A stretch of 15,761 bases of DNA from Hyphomicrobiaceae bacterium UBA2767 (GCA_002352635.1 DEIT01000041.1:12957-28717); one strand, 5' to 3'; positions 7,321-14,599 are shown, counted from the stretch's first letter. The notes: a model not told the origin generated them from the letters alone. Numbers and translations: made by a program.

Positions 7321-7336
7321 CTGATCGCCATATCAG
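7321..7336. promoter_or_regulatory. Palindromic operator-like site
   Basis: CTGATcgccatATCAG is a perfect 5-base inverted repeat with a 6-base spacer. Its centre is about 32 bases upstream of the start point predicted from the minus-strand TATAAT, so it overlaps the -35 position. The half-sites resemble FNR half-sites, but the first base differs and the spacing is two bases too wide. It may bind another regulator or be chance. Confidence 0.25.
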
Positions 7337-7641
7337 CCTGGATTTTGCAAAAGATGTTTTTAGCAACATGTGGCCGTCTAGACACACTCATTGTGCGAAT
7401 TTGCTGGCGGCACGAGCCTGCTCACCGCAGTTGCGCGCATTTCTTGCAGTTTTACGCCTATGCGCACGGCATCCCATGCGCGGTATTTTTCCCACAGTCG
7501 AAAGAAATATGAACGGTTCCAGACCAGCGGCACTGGGCGACTCGCTACTGTCTGGTAGCCTAAAGAAAAAACGAACCCGTGTTTGCTGGTTTGAGCAGGG
7601 CAGTTGGCCATCTCGACAAGTCTTGCAAGCGTGCAAACCGA

Positions 7642-9339
7642 ATGGTTAAGCATTGCAATTCGGATGGGCGAGTGCGTCAGGGTGTGAGGGGCATACAGCG
7701 GAATTTGGCTGGCGCCGCGAGGCGATCTGTTCCTGGCTGCACGCGCGGCGTTCAATTAATTTCAGAATCCACAAATACAGTTTTTCGGCAGGCGTTATGC
7801 AATTGCGCCTCTCTTGTCCTGGCGATGGTGGCTTCGTTGTTGTCATGGCAACCCGTGCTGGCGCAAGCCCTCCCGCCAACGATTGAGCTGACCAAGACGT
7901 TCATAAATGACCCGGTTGATGCCGGTGACACGGTGACGTTGGAATTCCGGATTACCAATCAGGGTGCACAAGGTGTCAACAGCCTTACATTCACCGATGA
8001 TCTGGACGCGACCCTGTCTGGGCTGCGGGCAGTCGGCCTTCCGGCAAACAACGTATGCGGTGCCGGCTCGCAGATTTCCGGCACATCATTGCTGACGTTT
8101 ACAGGCGGTCTTCTCCCCGTTGCCGGAGACTCTTGTGTTTTTTCCGTGACCTTGCAAGTGCCGGAATCGGCTCCGGTCGGCACATTCACAAACACGACGA
8201 GCCAAATCACCGGACTCGACAATGATGTCGAGCCTGTCTTCGGGAATGCCGCGACGGATGACCTTGAGGTGACGGTTCCGGACGTTGCCGATCCGACACC
8301 GGACGTTGTCAAAAATTTCCTCAGCCGTCGCGCGCGCCTGATCACAGTCGAAGATCCGCTTCTGACGCCGCATCTGAACGGCTCGGGCCCACAGGGCGGT
8401 GGGCCGGTAAACGTGACCGCGCTTGAGCGGGCTGGTGGCAGGCAGGTGGCTTTTTCGACAAGCCTGTCGCAGATGGCGCGTGCCGGTGCGGAAGACGCAA
8501 AACAACACCCGGGGGTAATGGCGCTTGGCTATTCCAAGAGTCTGGGCCGACCGGTCGAGGAAGAGCATCCCTTCAATATATGGATACGCGGCGCGTTCAC
8601 ATCATTCGAGGATGATGTCGGCAATGCCAATCAGGATGGCGATTTCGGGTATCTCTACATCGGCGGCGAATACAAGGTCAGGCCGAACCTTCTCGTCGGC
8701 ATGATTGCGCAGTTCGACTGGATTGATGGAGACAACAATCGCACCAATGTCGGTGCAGAGGGCGAAGGCTGGATGGTCGGCCCCTACATCGTCGGCAAGC
8801 TTGGCCAGAATATCTATTTCCAGGCCCGGGCCGCATGGGGTGAGTCCGACAATGACGTGACCCCGCTCGGCACCTACACGGACAGCTTCGATTCCGAGCG
8901 CTGGCTGGTCAGTGGCAAGGTCGAGGGGCGTTTCCAAAGGGGGCCATGGCGCGTCAGTCCCATCGCCGGCATCATCTTTTTCGAGGATGAATCCGATCGA
9001 TATGTCGATACGCTCGGCGTTACGATCGCCAGTCAGACTGCGTCCATCGGAGAGTTCAGCTTCGGACCCCAGATCGCCCATGGCCGGCAGGTGCGCGACG
9101 ACCTCTATATGGAAGTCTTTGGCGAGGTGACTGGTATTTGGGAATTTGATAACGACAACCGGGTCATTAACGGAATTGCGTTTGGCGTGGACGATGCGCG
9201 GGCCAAGTTAACCGGTGGCGTCATCCTCAAGAACGGCAATGGTATGAAATTTCAGGCCTCGGCGTTCGCCGATGGTCTTGGCGCGGATGACTATGATGCC
9301 TATGGCGGCACCGTTCGATTGCGGGTGCCACTAAACTAG
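7642..9339 (+). CDS. Autotransporter with Ig-like (DUF11-type) passenger
   Basis: Predicted outer-membrane protein of 565 residues from the ATG at 7642. A hydrophobic export core (about 53-70) ends in PVLAQA (71-76), a typical signal peptidase site. The passenger (about 78-213) begins ELTKTFINDPVDAGDTVTLEF and has the TNxG and D-D-L spacing of DUF11/conserved-repeat beta-sandwich domains, with one cysteine pair (C139, C165). A linker follows (214-310). The C-terminal 255 residues (311-565) show alternating aromatic and glycine strands typical of an autotransporter beta-barrel (FNIWIRGAFTSFED; GGTVRLRVPLN at the end). The passenger is far smaller than classic adhesins. The start is uncertain: GTG 7579, ATG 7642 and GTG 7684 are in frame and none has a strong ribosome site, and the pre-core region is unusually long. 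The next gene converges after 14 bases. Confidence 0.82.
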   Translation: MVKHCNSDGRVRQGVRGIQRNLAGAARRSVPGCTRGVQLISESTNTVFRQALCNCASLVLAMVASLLSWQPVLAQALPPTIELTKTFINDPVDAGDTVTLEFRITNQGAQGVNSLTFTDDLDATLSGLRAVGLPANNVCGAGSQISGTSLLTFTGGLLPVAGDSCVFSVTLQVPESAPVGTFTNTTSQITGLDNDVEPVFGNAATDDLEVTVPDVADPTPDVVKNFLSRRARLITVEDPLLTPHLNGSGPQGGGPVNVTALERAGGRQVAFSTSLSQMARAGAEDAKQHPGVMALGYSKSLGRPVEEEHPFNIWIRGAFTSFEDDVGNANQDGDFGYLYIGGEYKVRPNLLVGMIAQFDWIDGDNNRTNVGAEGEGWMVGPYIVGKLGQNIYFQARAAWGESDNDVTPLGTYTDSFDSERWLVSGKVEGRFQRGPWRVSPIAGIIFFEDESDRYVDTLGVTIASQTASIGEFSFGPQIAHGRQVRDDLYMEVFGEVTGIWEFDNDNRVINGIAFGVDDARAKLTGGVILKNGNGMKFQASAFADGLGADDYDAYGGTVRLRVPLN

Positions 9340-9353
9340 CGCGCACTCCTGTC

Positions 9354-9671
9354 TCACTCCTTCAGACTCACGATATAAGCAATAACGTCGTTCAGTTCGT
9401 CTGGCGCGGGCACGATATGGGGCATGCTCTCATGTTCGCTCTGCATCCATGCGCCCAGAGCCATGGCGGACATGCCGGGCCGGTTGGCGATTTCCTTGAA
9501 ACTTTTCACGCCGGGCATCGGTGACAGACCAACCTCCGGCGTCACCAGATGACATTCCGCGCACACCTTGTCGGCATAGGCGCGGCCCTGTTCCGGGATG
9601 CCCTGTTCCTGCGCCGCTGCGCTTGTGGACACAAGGGCCAGCACTATCGCAAACAATGATCTCGACATCAT
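9354..9671 (-). CDS. Small periplasmic class I cytochrome c (paralogue of 4983-5306)
   Basis: 105-residue precursor with a signal peptide (5-20, cut near SAAA-QE), one heme site C37-A-E-C40-H41 and a probable distal ligand M83 in ESMPHIV (81-87). The C-terminal helix NDVIAYIVSLKE (94-105) closes the fold. The ATG at 9671 is fixed by AGGAG 8 bases upstream; an adjacent ATG at 9668 is possible. Alignment by eye with the protein at 4983-5306 matches the heme region (KVCAECHLVT against KWCSSCHLVS), IANRP/IAKRP and the C-terminal helix, so the two are paralogues. It is probably a soluble electron carrier or partner of an oxidase or dehydrogenase encoded elsewhere. A relaxed FNR/FixK-type box lies 61 bases upstream. 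The gene converges with the autotransporter gene. Confidence 0.9.
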   Translation of the reverse strand: MMSRSLFAIVLALVSTSAAAQEQGIPEQGRAYADKVCAECHLVTPEVGLSPMPGVKSFKEIANRPGMSAMALGAWMQSEHESMPHIVPAPDELNDVIAYIVSLKE

Positions 9672-9732
9672 GGGCGGTACTCCTGATTTCATTCATTGGT
9701 ATCGAGAATGGGTGCGCGCTCCTTGCGCGTCC

Positions 9733-9746
9733 TTGATCTGGCGCAA
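9733..9746. promoter_or_regulatory. FNR/FixK-like box upstream of second cytochrome c
   Basis: The minus strand reads TTGCGccagATCAA: one perfect half-site and one degenerate. This departs from strict FNR consensus at two positions but fits the relaxed FixK2-type pattern TTG(A/C)-N6-(T/G)CAA. With its centre at -41.5, the cytochrome c transcript would start near 9698 and the -10 would be CATTCT (9705-9710, minus), a fair match. It is 107 bases from the divergent TPR/oxygenase gene, where no -10 is seen at the matching distance. Confidence 0.55.
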
Positions 9747-9853
9747 GCGGCTGCGCGGCGTTGCGGCCTGTGAACCGAAGTGGCAAGATCGCCGCCCGAC
9801 CCGCATCCGCAAGGTGTGCAGGTACAGAAGTGCGATGCCGGAGACCTGAGTAG

Positions 9854-11086
9854 ATGGTGGCCCCCCCGATCCGAAGTTCCCAATCGGACGTGCTTCAGAA
9901 AATGTTCGAGGACGCGGTCGCGATGCAGCGGCAGGGCAACCACAAGGGTGCAATCAAGCGATTCAAACGCGTCCTCAAGCAGGCGCCCGACCAGCCCCAG
10001 GTGCTGAATATGTGCGCGCTGTCACTGGTTGAAACCGGTGATATGCGCAACGCCGGAAAACTTCTCGAAAAGGCGCTGAAGAGCAATCCGGACAATGCGG
10101 AGGGTTGGGCCAATTTTGGCGTGTTTCTGCAGAAGAACGGTAAGCTCTCCGCAGCCGTTGATGCGTATGATCGTTTCCGCACGCTCAGCCCCGATACACC
10201 TGCAGGCCATCTCAAGTTTGCAGACGCGTGTCACGAGCTCGAACGATATGCTGACGCGCGTGCGGCCTATGAAGTGGCACTCGCCATCAATCCTGACGAC
10301 CCGGAAGCCTGGCATCATCTTTCCCGGGTCTGCATGTTTGAGGGCGACTGGGACCGTGCCCTTGAGGCCGCAGACTATTCGCTGGCCAGGGACCCCGGCA
10401 ACACACAGCTCCTGTCGTTTAAATCGGTTGCCTTCGCCGAGCTCGGTCAGAAAGGAGAATCTGAAAGCCTCGTCGATTTCGATCGCCTCATCGCTGTGAA
10501 GGACTTCTCCGCGCCGGACGGCTACGCGGATATGAAAGCCTTCAACGAGGCGCTATGTGCCCACAGCCTTGCTCATCCGAGCCTTGTCTTTGAACCGGAG
10601 GGGAAATCGACCCGCCACGGTCACCAAACCACCAACCTTGCCGAGGGGGACCAGGGTCCCATGGCGCCGCTTCTAAAGATGATTGATGCGGCGGCGCATG
10701 ACTATCAGGCGACGCATGCCATCGATCCAGCCCATCCCTTCCTGGCCCAGCGGCCCGAGCGTTGGGACTGCTATATCTGGGCGACGGTGCTCGATTCCCA
10801 GGGGCATCAGGCTGCCCACCTTCACCCATCGGGCTGGTTAAGCGGCGTGTACTACCCCAAGGTGCCGGATGTCATCGGGTCAGACCCGGACGGTCAGCCG
10901 GGATGGATAGAGTTCGGCCGTGCCGAACCATATCCGGAGGCAAAGGCCGAACATCCGGTGAAGACCTATCAGCCGCGCGAGGGCATGGTTGTCCTGTTTC
11001 CTTCATATTTCTATCACCGGACCATTCCATTCGAGGCAGACCAACAGCGCATTTCCATCGCCTTCGATCTCATACCGGTCAAATGA
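9854..11086 (+). CDS. TPR-repeat protein fused to a putative 2OG-Fe(II) oxygenase domain
   Basis: 410-residue cytoplasmic protein. Residues about 12-200 form five tetratricopeptide repeats (for example GNHKGAIKRFKRVLKQAPD at 28-46 and RYADARAAYEVALAINPDD at 131-149), likely a protein-binding scaffold. Residues about 225-410 match the putative 2-oxoglutarate/Fe(II) oxygenase family PF13759: HLHPSGWLSGVYY (322-334), PREGMVVLFPSYFYHRTIPF (374-393) and QQRISIAFDL (398-407). H322/H324 and H388 are the likely metal ligands and R399 the likely 2-oxoglutarate anchor. The HxHP form replaces the textbook HxD and is, as I recall it, normal for this family. The substrate is unknown, possibly a protein residue given the TPR part. 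The ATG at 9854 has GGAGA 10 bases upstream. It converges with the amidase gene (7-base gap). Confidence 0.87.
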   Translation: MVAPPIRSSQSDVLQKMFEDAVAMQRQGNHKGAIKRFKRVLKQAPDQPQVLNMCALSLVETGDMRNAGKLLEKALKSNPDNAEGWANFGVFLQKNGKLSAAVDAYDRFRTLSPDTPAGHLKFADACHELERYADARAAYEVALAINPDDPEAWHHLSRVCMFEGDWDRALEAADYSLARDPGNTQLLSFKSVAFAELGQKGESESLVDFDRLIAVKDFSAPDGYADMKAFNEALCAHSLAHPSLVFEPEGKSTRHGHQTTNLAEGDQGPMAPLLKMIDAAAHDYQATHAIDPAHPFLAQRPERWDCYIWATVLDSQGHQAAHLHPSGWLSGVYYPKVPDVIGSDPDGQPGWIEFGRAEPYPEAKAEHPVKTYQPREGMVVLFPSYFYHRTIPFEADQQRISIAFDLIPVK

Positions 11087-11093
11087 CTGCGGC

Positions 11094-12494
11094 TCAGAGC
11101 GGCGGTCTCCTGTCTGCCCAGGGCCGCGCCTCTTCGATGGCCGCGGAAGCAGCAAAGACATCTTCCTCGCGCAGGGCTTTTCCGACGATCTGCAAGCCCA
11201 CCGGCAAACCGTCCTGGGTGAACCCGGCGGGCACCGTGGCTGCGGGCGTGCCTGTCAGGTTGAAGGGATAGTTGTAGCGGACCCATCCGACGATATCGGC
11301 ATGCGGGTCCTGTGGTGGCGTATCGAGCCCCGCATCGAAAGCCGGCACAGGCAGGGTCGGCGAGAGCAGCAGGTCATAGTCTTCGAAAAACACGCGCATG
11401 CGTTCGCGGAAATCATAGCGCTCAAAGACCTTGGTGTAGTAGTCGGCAATCGGCATTTGCAGCGCCGTCTGCAGGGCCTTCGCCACGGCCGGATCGAGGA
11501 TGCCGGGGTCGCTTTCGAGCACATCCCTCAGCCGCCCGCCGACGCCCGCGTAAAACTCCGCCATCCAGATATCTTCGGGATCATTCTCCATTACGGTTTC
11601 GATGAGCTCGACCTCGCAACCTTGCGCCTCCAGCGCCTTCACCGCCTCCTCGCACAGTTTTACGACCTCCGCATCCGGGTTCGCATAGCCGAGCGTGGGG
11701 GACCAGGCAGCCCGCATGCCCTTAACGGGCCTGTCGCAGGCAGCAAGGAAATCGGGGACGGGTCCCGAAACGGCAAAGGGATCGCGCGCATCGAACCCGG
11801 AAATCGCGCCGAGCAAAAGCGCTGCGTCCCGCACCGTTCGAGACATCGGGCCTATATGGGCAAGCGTCGTGGTTGCCGAAGCCGGGAAAGCCGGTATGCG
11901 CGCAAATTGCGGCTTGATGGCGAACAGCCCGGCAAACGAACCGGGGATGCGCACCGACCCTCCGCCATCGGTGCCCAGGCCAAAGGGGGTCACGCCCGCG
12001 GCAATGCTGGCGGCCGCACCCCCACTTGACCCGCCGGGGGTCTTGGCAAGGTTCCAGGGGTTGCGGGTGATGCCGGTCAGCGGGCTGTCGCCGACGGCCT
12101 TGCAGCCGAACTCGCTGGTGGTGGTCTTGCCGACGATGCACGCGCCCGCCGCCCGCAACCGTTCAACCGACGGTGCGTCGGCTGCGGCGATATTGTCGGC
12201 CATGGTGCGCGAACCGAATGTGCATTTGACCCCGCCCATGGTGATGAGGTCCTTCACGGAGACCGGCAGTCCATGCAGGCCGCCAAACTCCTCGCCCTTC
12301 ATGACTGCCGCTTCTGCGGTCCGCGCGGCCTCGAGCGCCACATTCTCGGTCAGTGTCACGAAAGCGTTGAGATCGTCTTCGACCGCGTGCAGGCGCTTGA
12401 GTGCTGCCTGCGTCGCCTCGACCGGCGATACCTCTTTTTCGGTGATGCAACGCTTGAGTTCAACCGCACTCATCCAGGCCAGTTCGTCGGCCAT
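11094..12494 (-). CDS. Amidase-signature family hydrolase
   Basis: 466-residue cytoplasmic enzyme hydrolysing an amide bond. The Ser-cis-Ser-Lys triad is complete: K81 in PVSVKDL, the serine pair S156/S157 in TPGGSSGGAA (152-161), and the nucleophile S180 in GLGTDGGGSVRIPGS (172-186). It has the usual length for the family and no signal peptide. It resembles generic amidases more than GatA: no gatB or gatC lies next to it. Substrate is not readable. The ATG at 12494 is chosen because the strong purine-rich site AGGGGGA lies just upstream; an in-frame ATG at 12527 would add 11 residues without such a site. It appears to be a single-gene unit, convergent with the TPR/oxygenase gene. The long plus-strand open frame across its 3' half is a GC-rich shadow. 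Confidence 0.9.
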   Translation of the reverse strand: MADELAWMSAVELKRCITEKEVSPVEATQAALKRLHAVEDDLNAFVTLTENVALEAARTAEAAVMKGEEFGGLHGLPVSVKDLITMGGVKCTFGSRTMADNIAAADAPSVERLRAAGACIVGKTTTSEFGCKAVGDSPLTGITRNPWNLAKTPGGSSGGAAASIAAGVTPFGLGTDGGGSVRIPGSFAGLFAIKPQFARIPAFPASATTTLAHIGPMSRTVRDAALLLGAISGFDARDPFAVSGPVPDFLAACDRPVKGMRAAWSPTLGYANPDAEVVKLCEEAVKALEAQGCEVELIETVMENDPEDIWMAEFYAGVGGRLRDVLESDPGILDPAVAKALQTALQMPIADYYTKVFERYDFRERMRVFFEDYDLLLSPTLPVPAFDAGLDTPPQDPHADIVGWVRYNYPFNLTGTPAATVPAGFTQDGLPVGLQIVGKALREEDVFAASAAIEEARPWADRRPPL

Positions 12495-12737
12495 TGGTTC
12501 CCCCTGATCCCTCAACTCATGCTCCACTCACCCTAGCGCTTGCAGGCGTCTATGCGCCAGCACGGCGACCGCAATCGGGATACTCATTCCAGCCTTCGGC
12601 ATCGGGGGTCCGCTCTTGGTTTCACTTAAACCTTTTTACGCGGATGGTACGTGTGCGGATCACAGGGAGCTTCCGTTGATTGGGTGCCAAGCGGAGCCCT
12701 CGTTGAGCGAGGAGTCCGGGATCGACATGCACTCGCC

Positions 12738-13469
12738 TCACTCCCTCTTCCTCGTGAACGGCACGAAGCGCACGAGGCCGTGGTGCTGCGTGGTGGTCTT
12801 GTTTGCTGAGGTCTTTTCGATGACCGTGAGTTTTTGCGTGGCGCCACGGGGTCCGACCGGCATCACGAGCCGCCCGCCTACCTTGAGCTGTTCGATGAGC
12901 GGTGGTGGAACATGGCCAAGTGCCGCGGTCACAACAACAGCGTCGAACGGTCCGCAGTCGGGCCACCCTTTGTAGCCGTCGCCGACGCGCACGCGCACAT
13001 TCGAGTATCCCAGCCGCTTGAGCAGAACCGTCGCCTCCTCGCCCAGCGGCGCCACGATCTCGATGGTGCAGACCTGCTTCACAAGCCGCGCCAGAATGGC
13101 GGCCTGGTAGCCCGAGCCCGTGCCGATTTCGAGCACGGTATCGTTTGCGTCCACTCGCGCGAGGTGGGTCATCAGCGCGACAATGAAGGGCTGGGATATT
13201 GTCTGGCCGTGGCCGATGGGCAGGGGCCGGTCCGCATAGGCGCGCGCGCGGACGGGCTCGGGCACGAACAGGTGGCGCTTTGTGGCCGCCATGGCGTCGA
13301 GCACGGTTTCGGAAATGCCATCCGGTCCCACCATGTCCTGATCCGTGCGGCCATAGGCCCTGATGGTCTCGACCATGGCCATTCGCTCAGCACTGCGATC
13401 TGACGTGTCCGCCGACGCGCCCGGCGTGGCGGCAAGCAAGGCAAGGGTGAGAAGGAGGCGAATTCGCAT
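12738..13469 (-). CDS. pcm: Protein-L-isoaspartate O-methyltransferase, predicted exported
   Basis: 243-residue enzyme that methylates L-isoaspartyl residues in damaged proteins using S-adenosylmethionine. Visible landmarks are GHGQTISQPF (86-95, with the active-site S92), the SAM-binding motif VLEIGTGSGYQAA (112-124), RVGDGYKGWP (161-170) and the closing motif LIEQLKVGGRLVMPVG (191-206). The N-terminus MRIRLLLTLALLAATPGASA is a clear signal peptide (cut near residue 20), so the enzyme probably acts in the periplasm, unlike the cytoplasmic E. coli Pcm. The start at 13469 is chosen for that signal peptide; in-frame ATGs at 13544 and 13601 would give a long extension without family resemblance. 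No surE or nlpD neighbour is present. Divergent from the second four-cysteine gene. Confidence 0.9.
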   Translation of the reverse strand: MRIRLLLTLALLAATPGASADTSDRSAERMAMVETIRAYGRTDQDMVGPDGISETVLDAMAATKRHLFVPEPVRARAYADRPLPIGHGQTISQPFIVALMTHLARVDANDTVLEIGTGSGYQAAILARLVKQVCTIEIVAPLGEEATVLLKRLGYSNVRVRVGDGYKGWPDCGPFDAVVVTAALGHVPPPLIEQLKVGGRLVMPVGPRGATQKLTVIEKTSANKTTTQHHGLVRFVPFTRKRE

Positions 13470-13646
13470 GGGACAAGTCTGCGAATAGATGGGGGAGGCG
13501 TCAATGGGGCGGCTTGGCGCATTTTCCACACACAGGAGCCCCATGCGGCAAAAAAACCCAGCAGAACACGCAATTCCCGGTTGGTAGGGTCGGCGAATCA
13601 CACTCCTATACTGTCCGTGCGCTGACAGATGCAGATGGGGGTGGGG

Positions 13647-14015
13647 ATGAAACGCAGATCAGGATTTCGATACGCAGTTCTTGCCGCCGTTGTTATCGCG
13701 GCGACACTCTTCATCAGCCCGCACAACGCCTCTGCCGTCGATTATATCGTCAACTATGACAAGCGCCTGCCGAACGGCAAGATATGCCGCGTGATCCTGG
13801 GCGAGACCCATTGGCATGTTGGCAATGCCGCTGATCGCAGCAAATCCAGGTCTCAGCGCAAAGCCATAAAAGACTGGTCGGGCTTCGTCGTCTTTGAATA
13901 TGGGCGCAGATACGGGCGCTGGTCCGTCGCGAACAAAAGATCGATGCGCTGTGAGCATGATGGAGACAAGAATGTCTGGCGCTGCCGGGCCGAAGCCCAA
14001 CCCTGCAGGCGCTAA
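13647..14015 (+). CDS. Small secreted four-cysteine protein, relative of 6937-7263
   Basis: 122-residue precursor with a strong signal peptide (KRRSGFR then a hydrophobic core 9-24, cut near NASA at residue 30). The mature chain is basic, with cysteines at 47, 102, 113 and 120 and several tryptophans (56, 77, 92, 111). Cysteine spacing is x54, x10, x6, against x51, x13, x6 in the protein at 6937-7263. Both end in C-x6-C and carry a KA-rich helix before the second cysteine. No named domain is recognised, and the function is unknown. The ATG at 13647 directly follows a G-rich stretch (13637-13646) that can serve as ribosome site; the ATG at 13635 is also in frame. It ends 42 bases before the acetyltransferase gene, which might be co-transcribed. 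Confidence 0.75.
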   Translation: MKRRSGFRYAVLAAVVIAATLFISPHNASAVDYIVNYDKRLPNGKICRVILGETHWHVGNAADRSKSRSQRKAIKDWSGFVVFEYGRRYGRWSVANKRSMRCEHDGDKNVWRCRAEAQPCRR

Positions 14016-14057
14016 CGCACCTTTTGCAAGTTTTGTTGGCAGGATACGCATCGCGAC

Positions 14058-14585
14058 ATGAGTAACGGAATTGATATTCGCGCAAGTCTGCCAACGGACA
14101 GGGAGGCACTTGAGGTTCTATATCCCGCAGCGTTTCCCGATGAGGACTTAATTCCGCTCTTACGCGCACTGTTGGATGAGGAAGACGGTGTTTTCTCGTT
14201 TGTCGCGATCAGTGATGGGAAGTTGGTCGGTCATATCGCATTGACGATGTGTGGTATCGCAGGACGCAGCGAGAAAGTTGGCCTCTTGGGACCGCTCGCC
14301 GTCAGCCCCCACTTTCAAAGACAGGGTATCGGCGGCGCACTCATCCAGGAAGGCTTAGACCATCTGAAGAGCGAGGGAGCGACACAGGCTCATGTGCTTG
14401 GCGACCCAGCTTATTATGGCCGCTTCGGCTTCGAGCCCGACAGCAATGTTTCACCACCATATGACTTGCCACAGGAATGGAAAACCGCGTGGCAATCCAT
14501 CAGCCTGCATGGCGTAAAGCCTGATTTTGATGGCACGCTATCTGTGCCAAAACCATGGCGCCAACCAACTCTTTGGGCGCCATGA
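14058..14585 (+). CDS. GNAT-family N-acetyltransferase
   Basis: 175-residue cytoplasmic enzyme predicted to transfer an acetyl group from acetyl-CoA to an amine. The acetyl-CoA-binding motif A is clear: LGPLAVSPHFQRQGIGGALI (77-96), with the pyrophosphate-loop Q87-R-Q-G-I-G-G93. It is followed by VLGDPAYYGRFGFEP (113-127), typical of the COG3153/YhbS-like subgroup. The acceptor is unknown. The ATG at 14058 fits the family N-terminus; AGGA lies rather far upstream, so the ribosome site is weak. It converges on lepA with a 45-base gap that holds a weak terminator-like hairpin. Confidence 0.88.
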   Translation: MSNGIDIRASLPTDREALEVLYPAAFPDEDLIPLLRALLDEEDGVFSFVAISDGKLVGHIALTMCGIAGRSEKVGLLGPLAVSPHFQRQGIGGALIQEGLDHLKSEGATQAHVLGDPAYYGRFGFEPDSNVSPPYDLPQEWKTAWQSISLHGVKPDFDGTLSVPKPWRQPTLWAP

Positions 14586-14599
14586 TGTGCGGCTCGTGC

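Larger units (their letters stand above)
7264..7641. other. Intergenic region between secreted protein and autotransporter, no convincing gene
   Basis: These 378 bases hold an AT-rich part (about 7283-7370) with a promoter-like element and a palindrome, described separately, then GC-rich sequence in which I see no credible gene or RNA. A minus-strand open frame at 7378-7755 lacks a ribosome site and family resemblance, and it runs into the autotransporter 5' end. Some of the right-hand part could be coding if the autotransporter starts at the GTG at 7579. Confidence 0.5.

Noticed and set aside
7354..7369. Inverted repeat ATGTT-N6-AACAT, considered as a terminator
   Set aside because: A weak five-pair AT-rich stem with no T-tract, located between divergent genes where no terminator is expected.
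10989..12029. Plus-strand open frame of 346 codons across the oxygenase end and the amidase
   Set aside because: It lies antisense to the amidase catalytic region, begins inside the oxygenase gene, and shows no recognisable domain.
12698..12712. Inverted repeat CCTCG-N5-CGAGG downstream of the methyltransferase gene, considered as a terminator
   Set aside because: The stem is five pairs and no T-tract follows it on either strand; probably chance.
12834..13403. Plus-strand open frame of 189 codons opposite the methyltransferase
   Set aside because: Antisense to the conserved SAM-binding motifs; composition is typical of a shadow frame.
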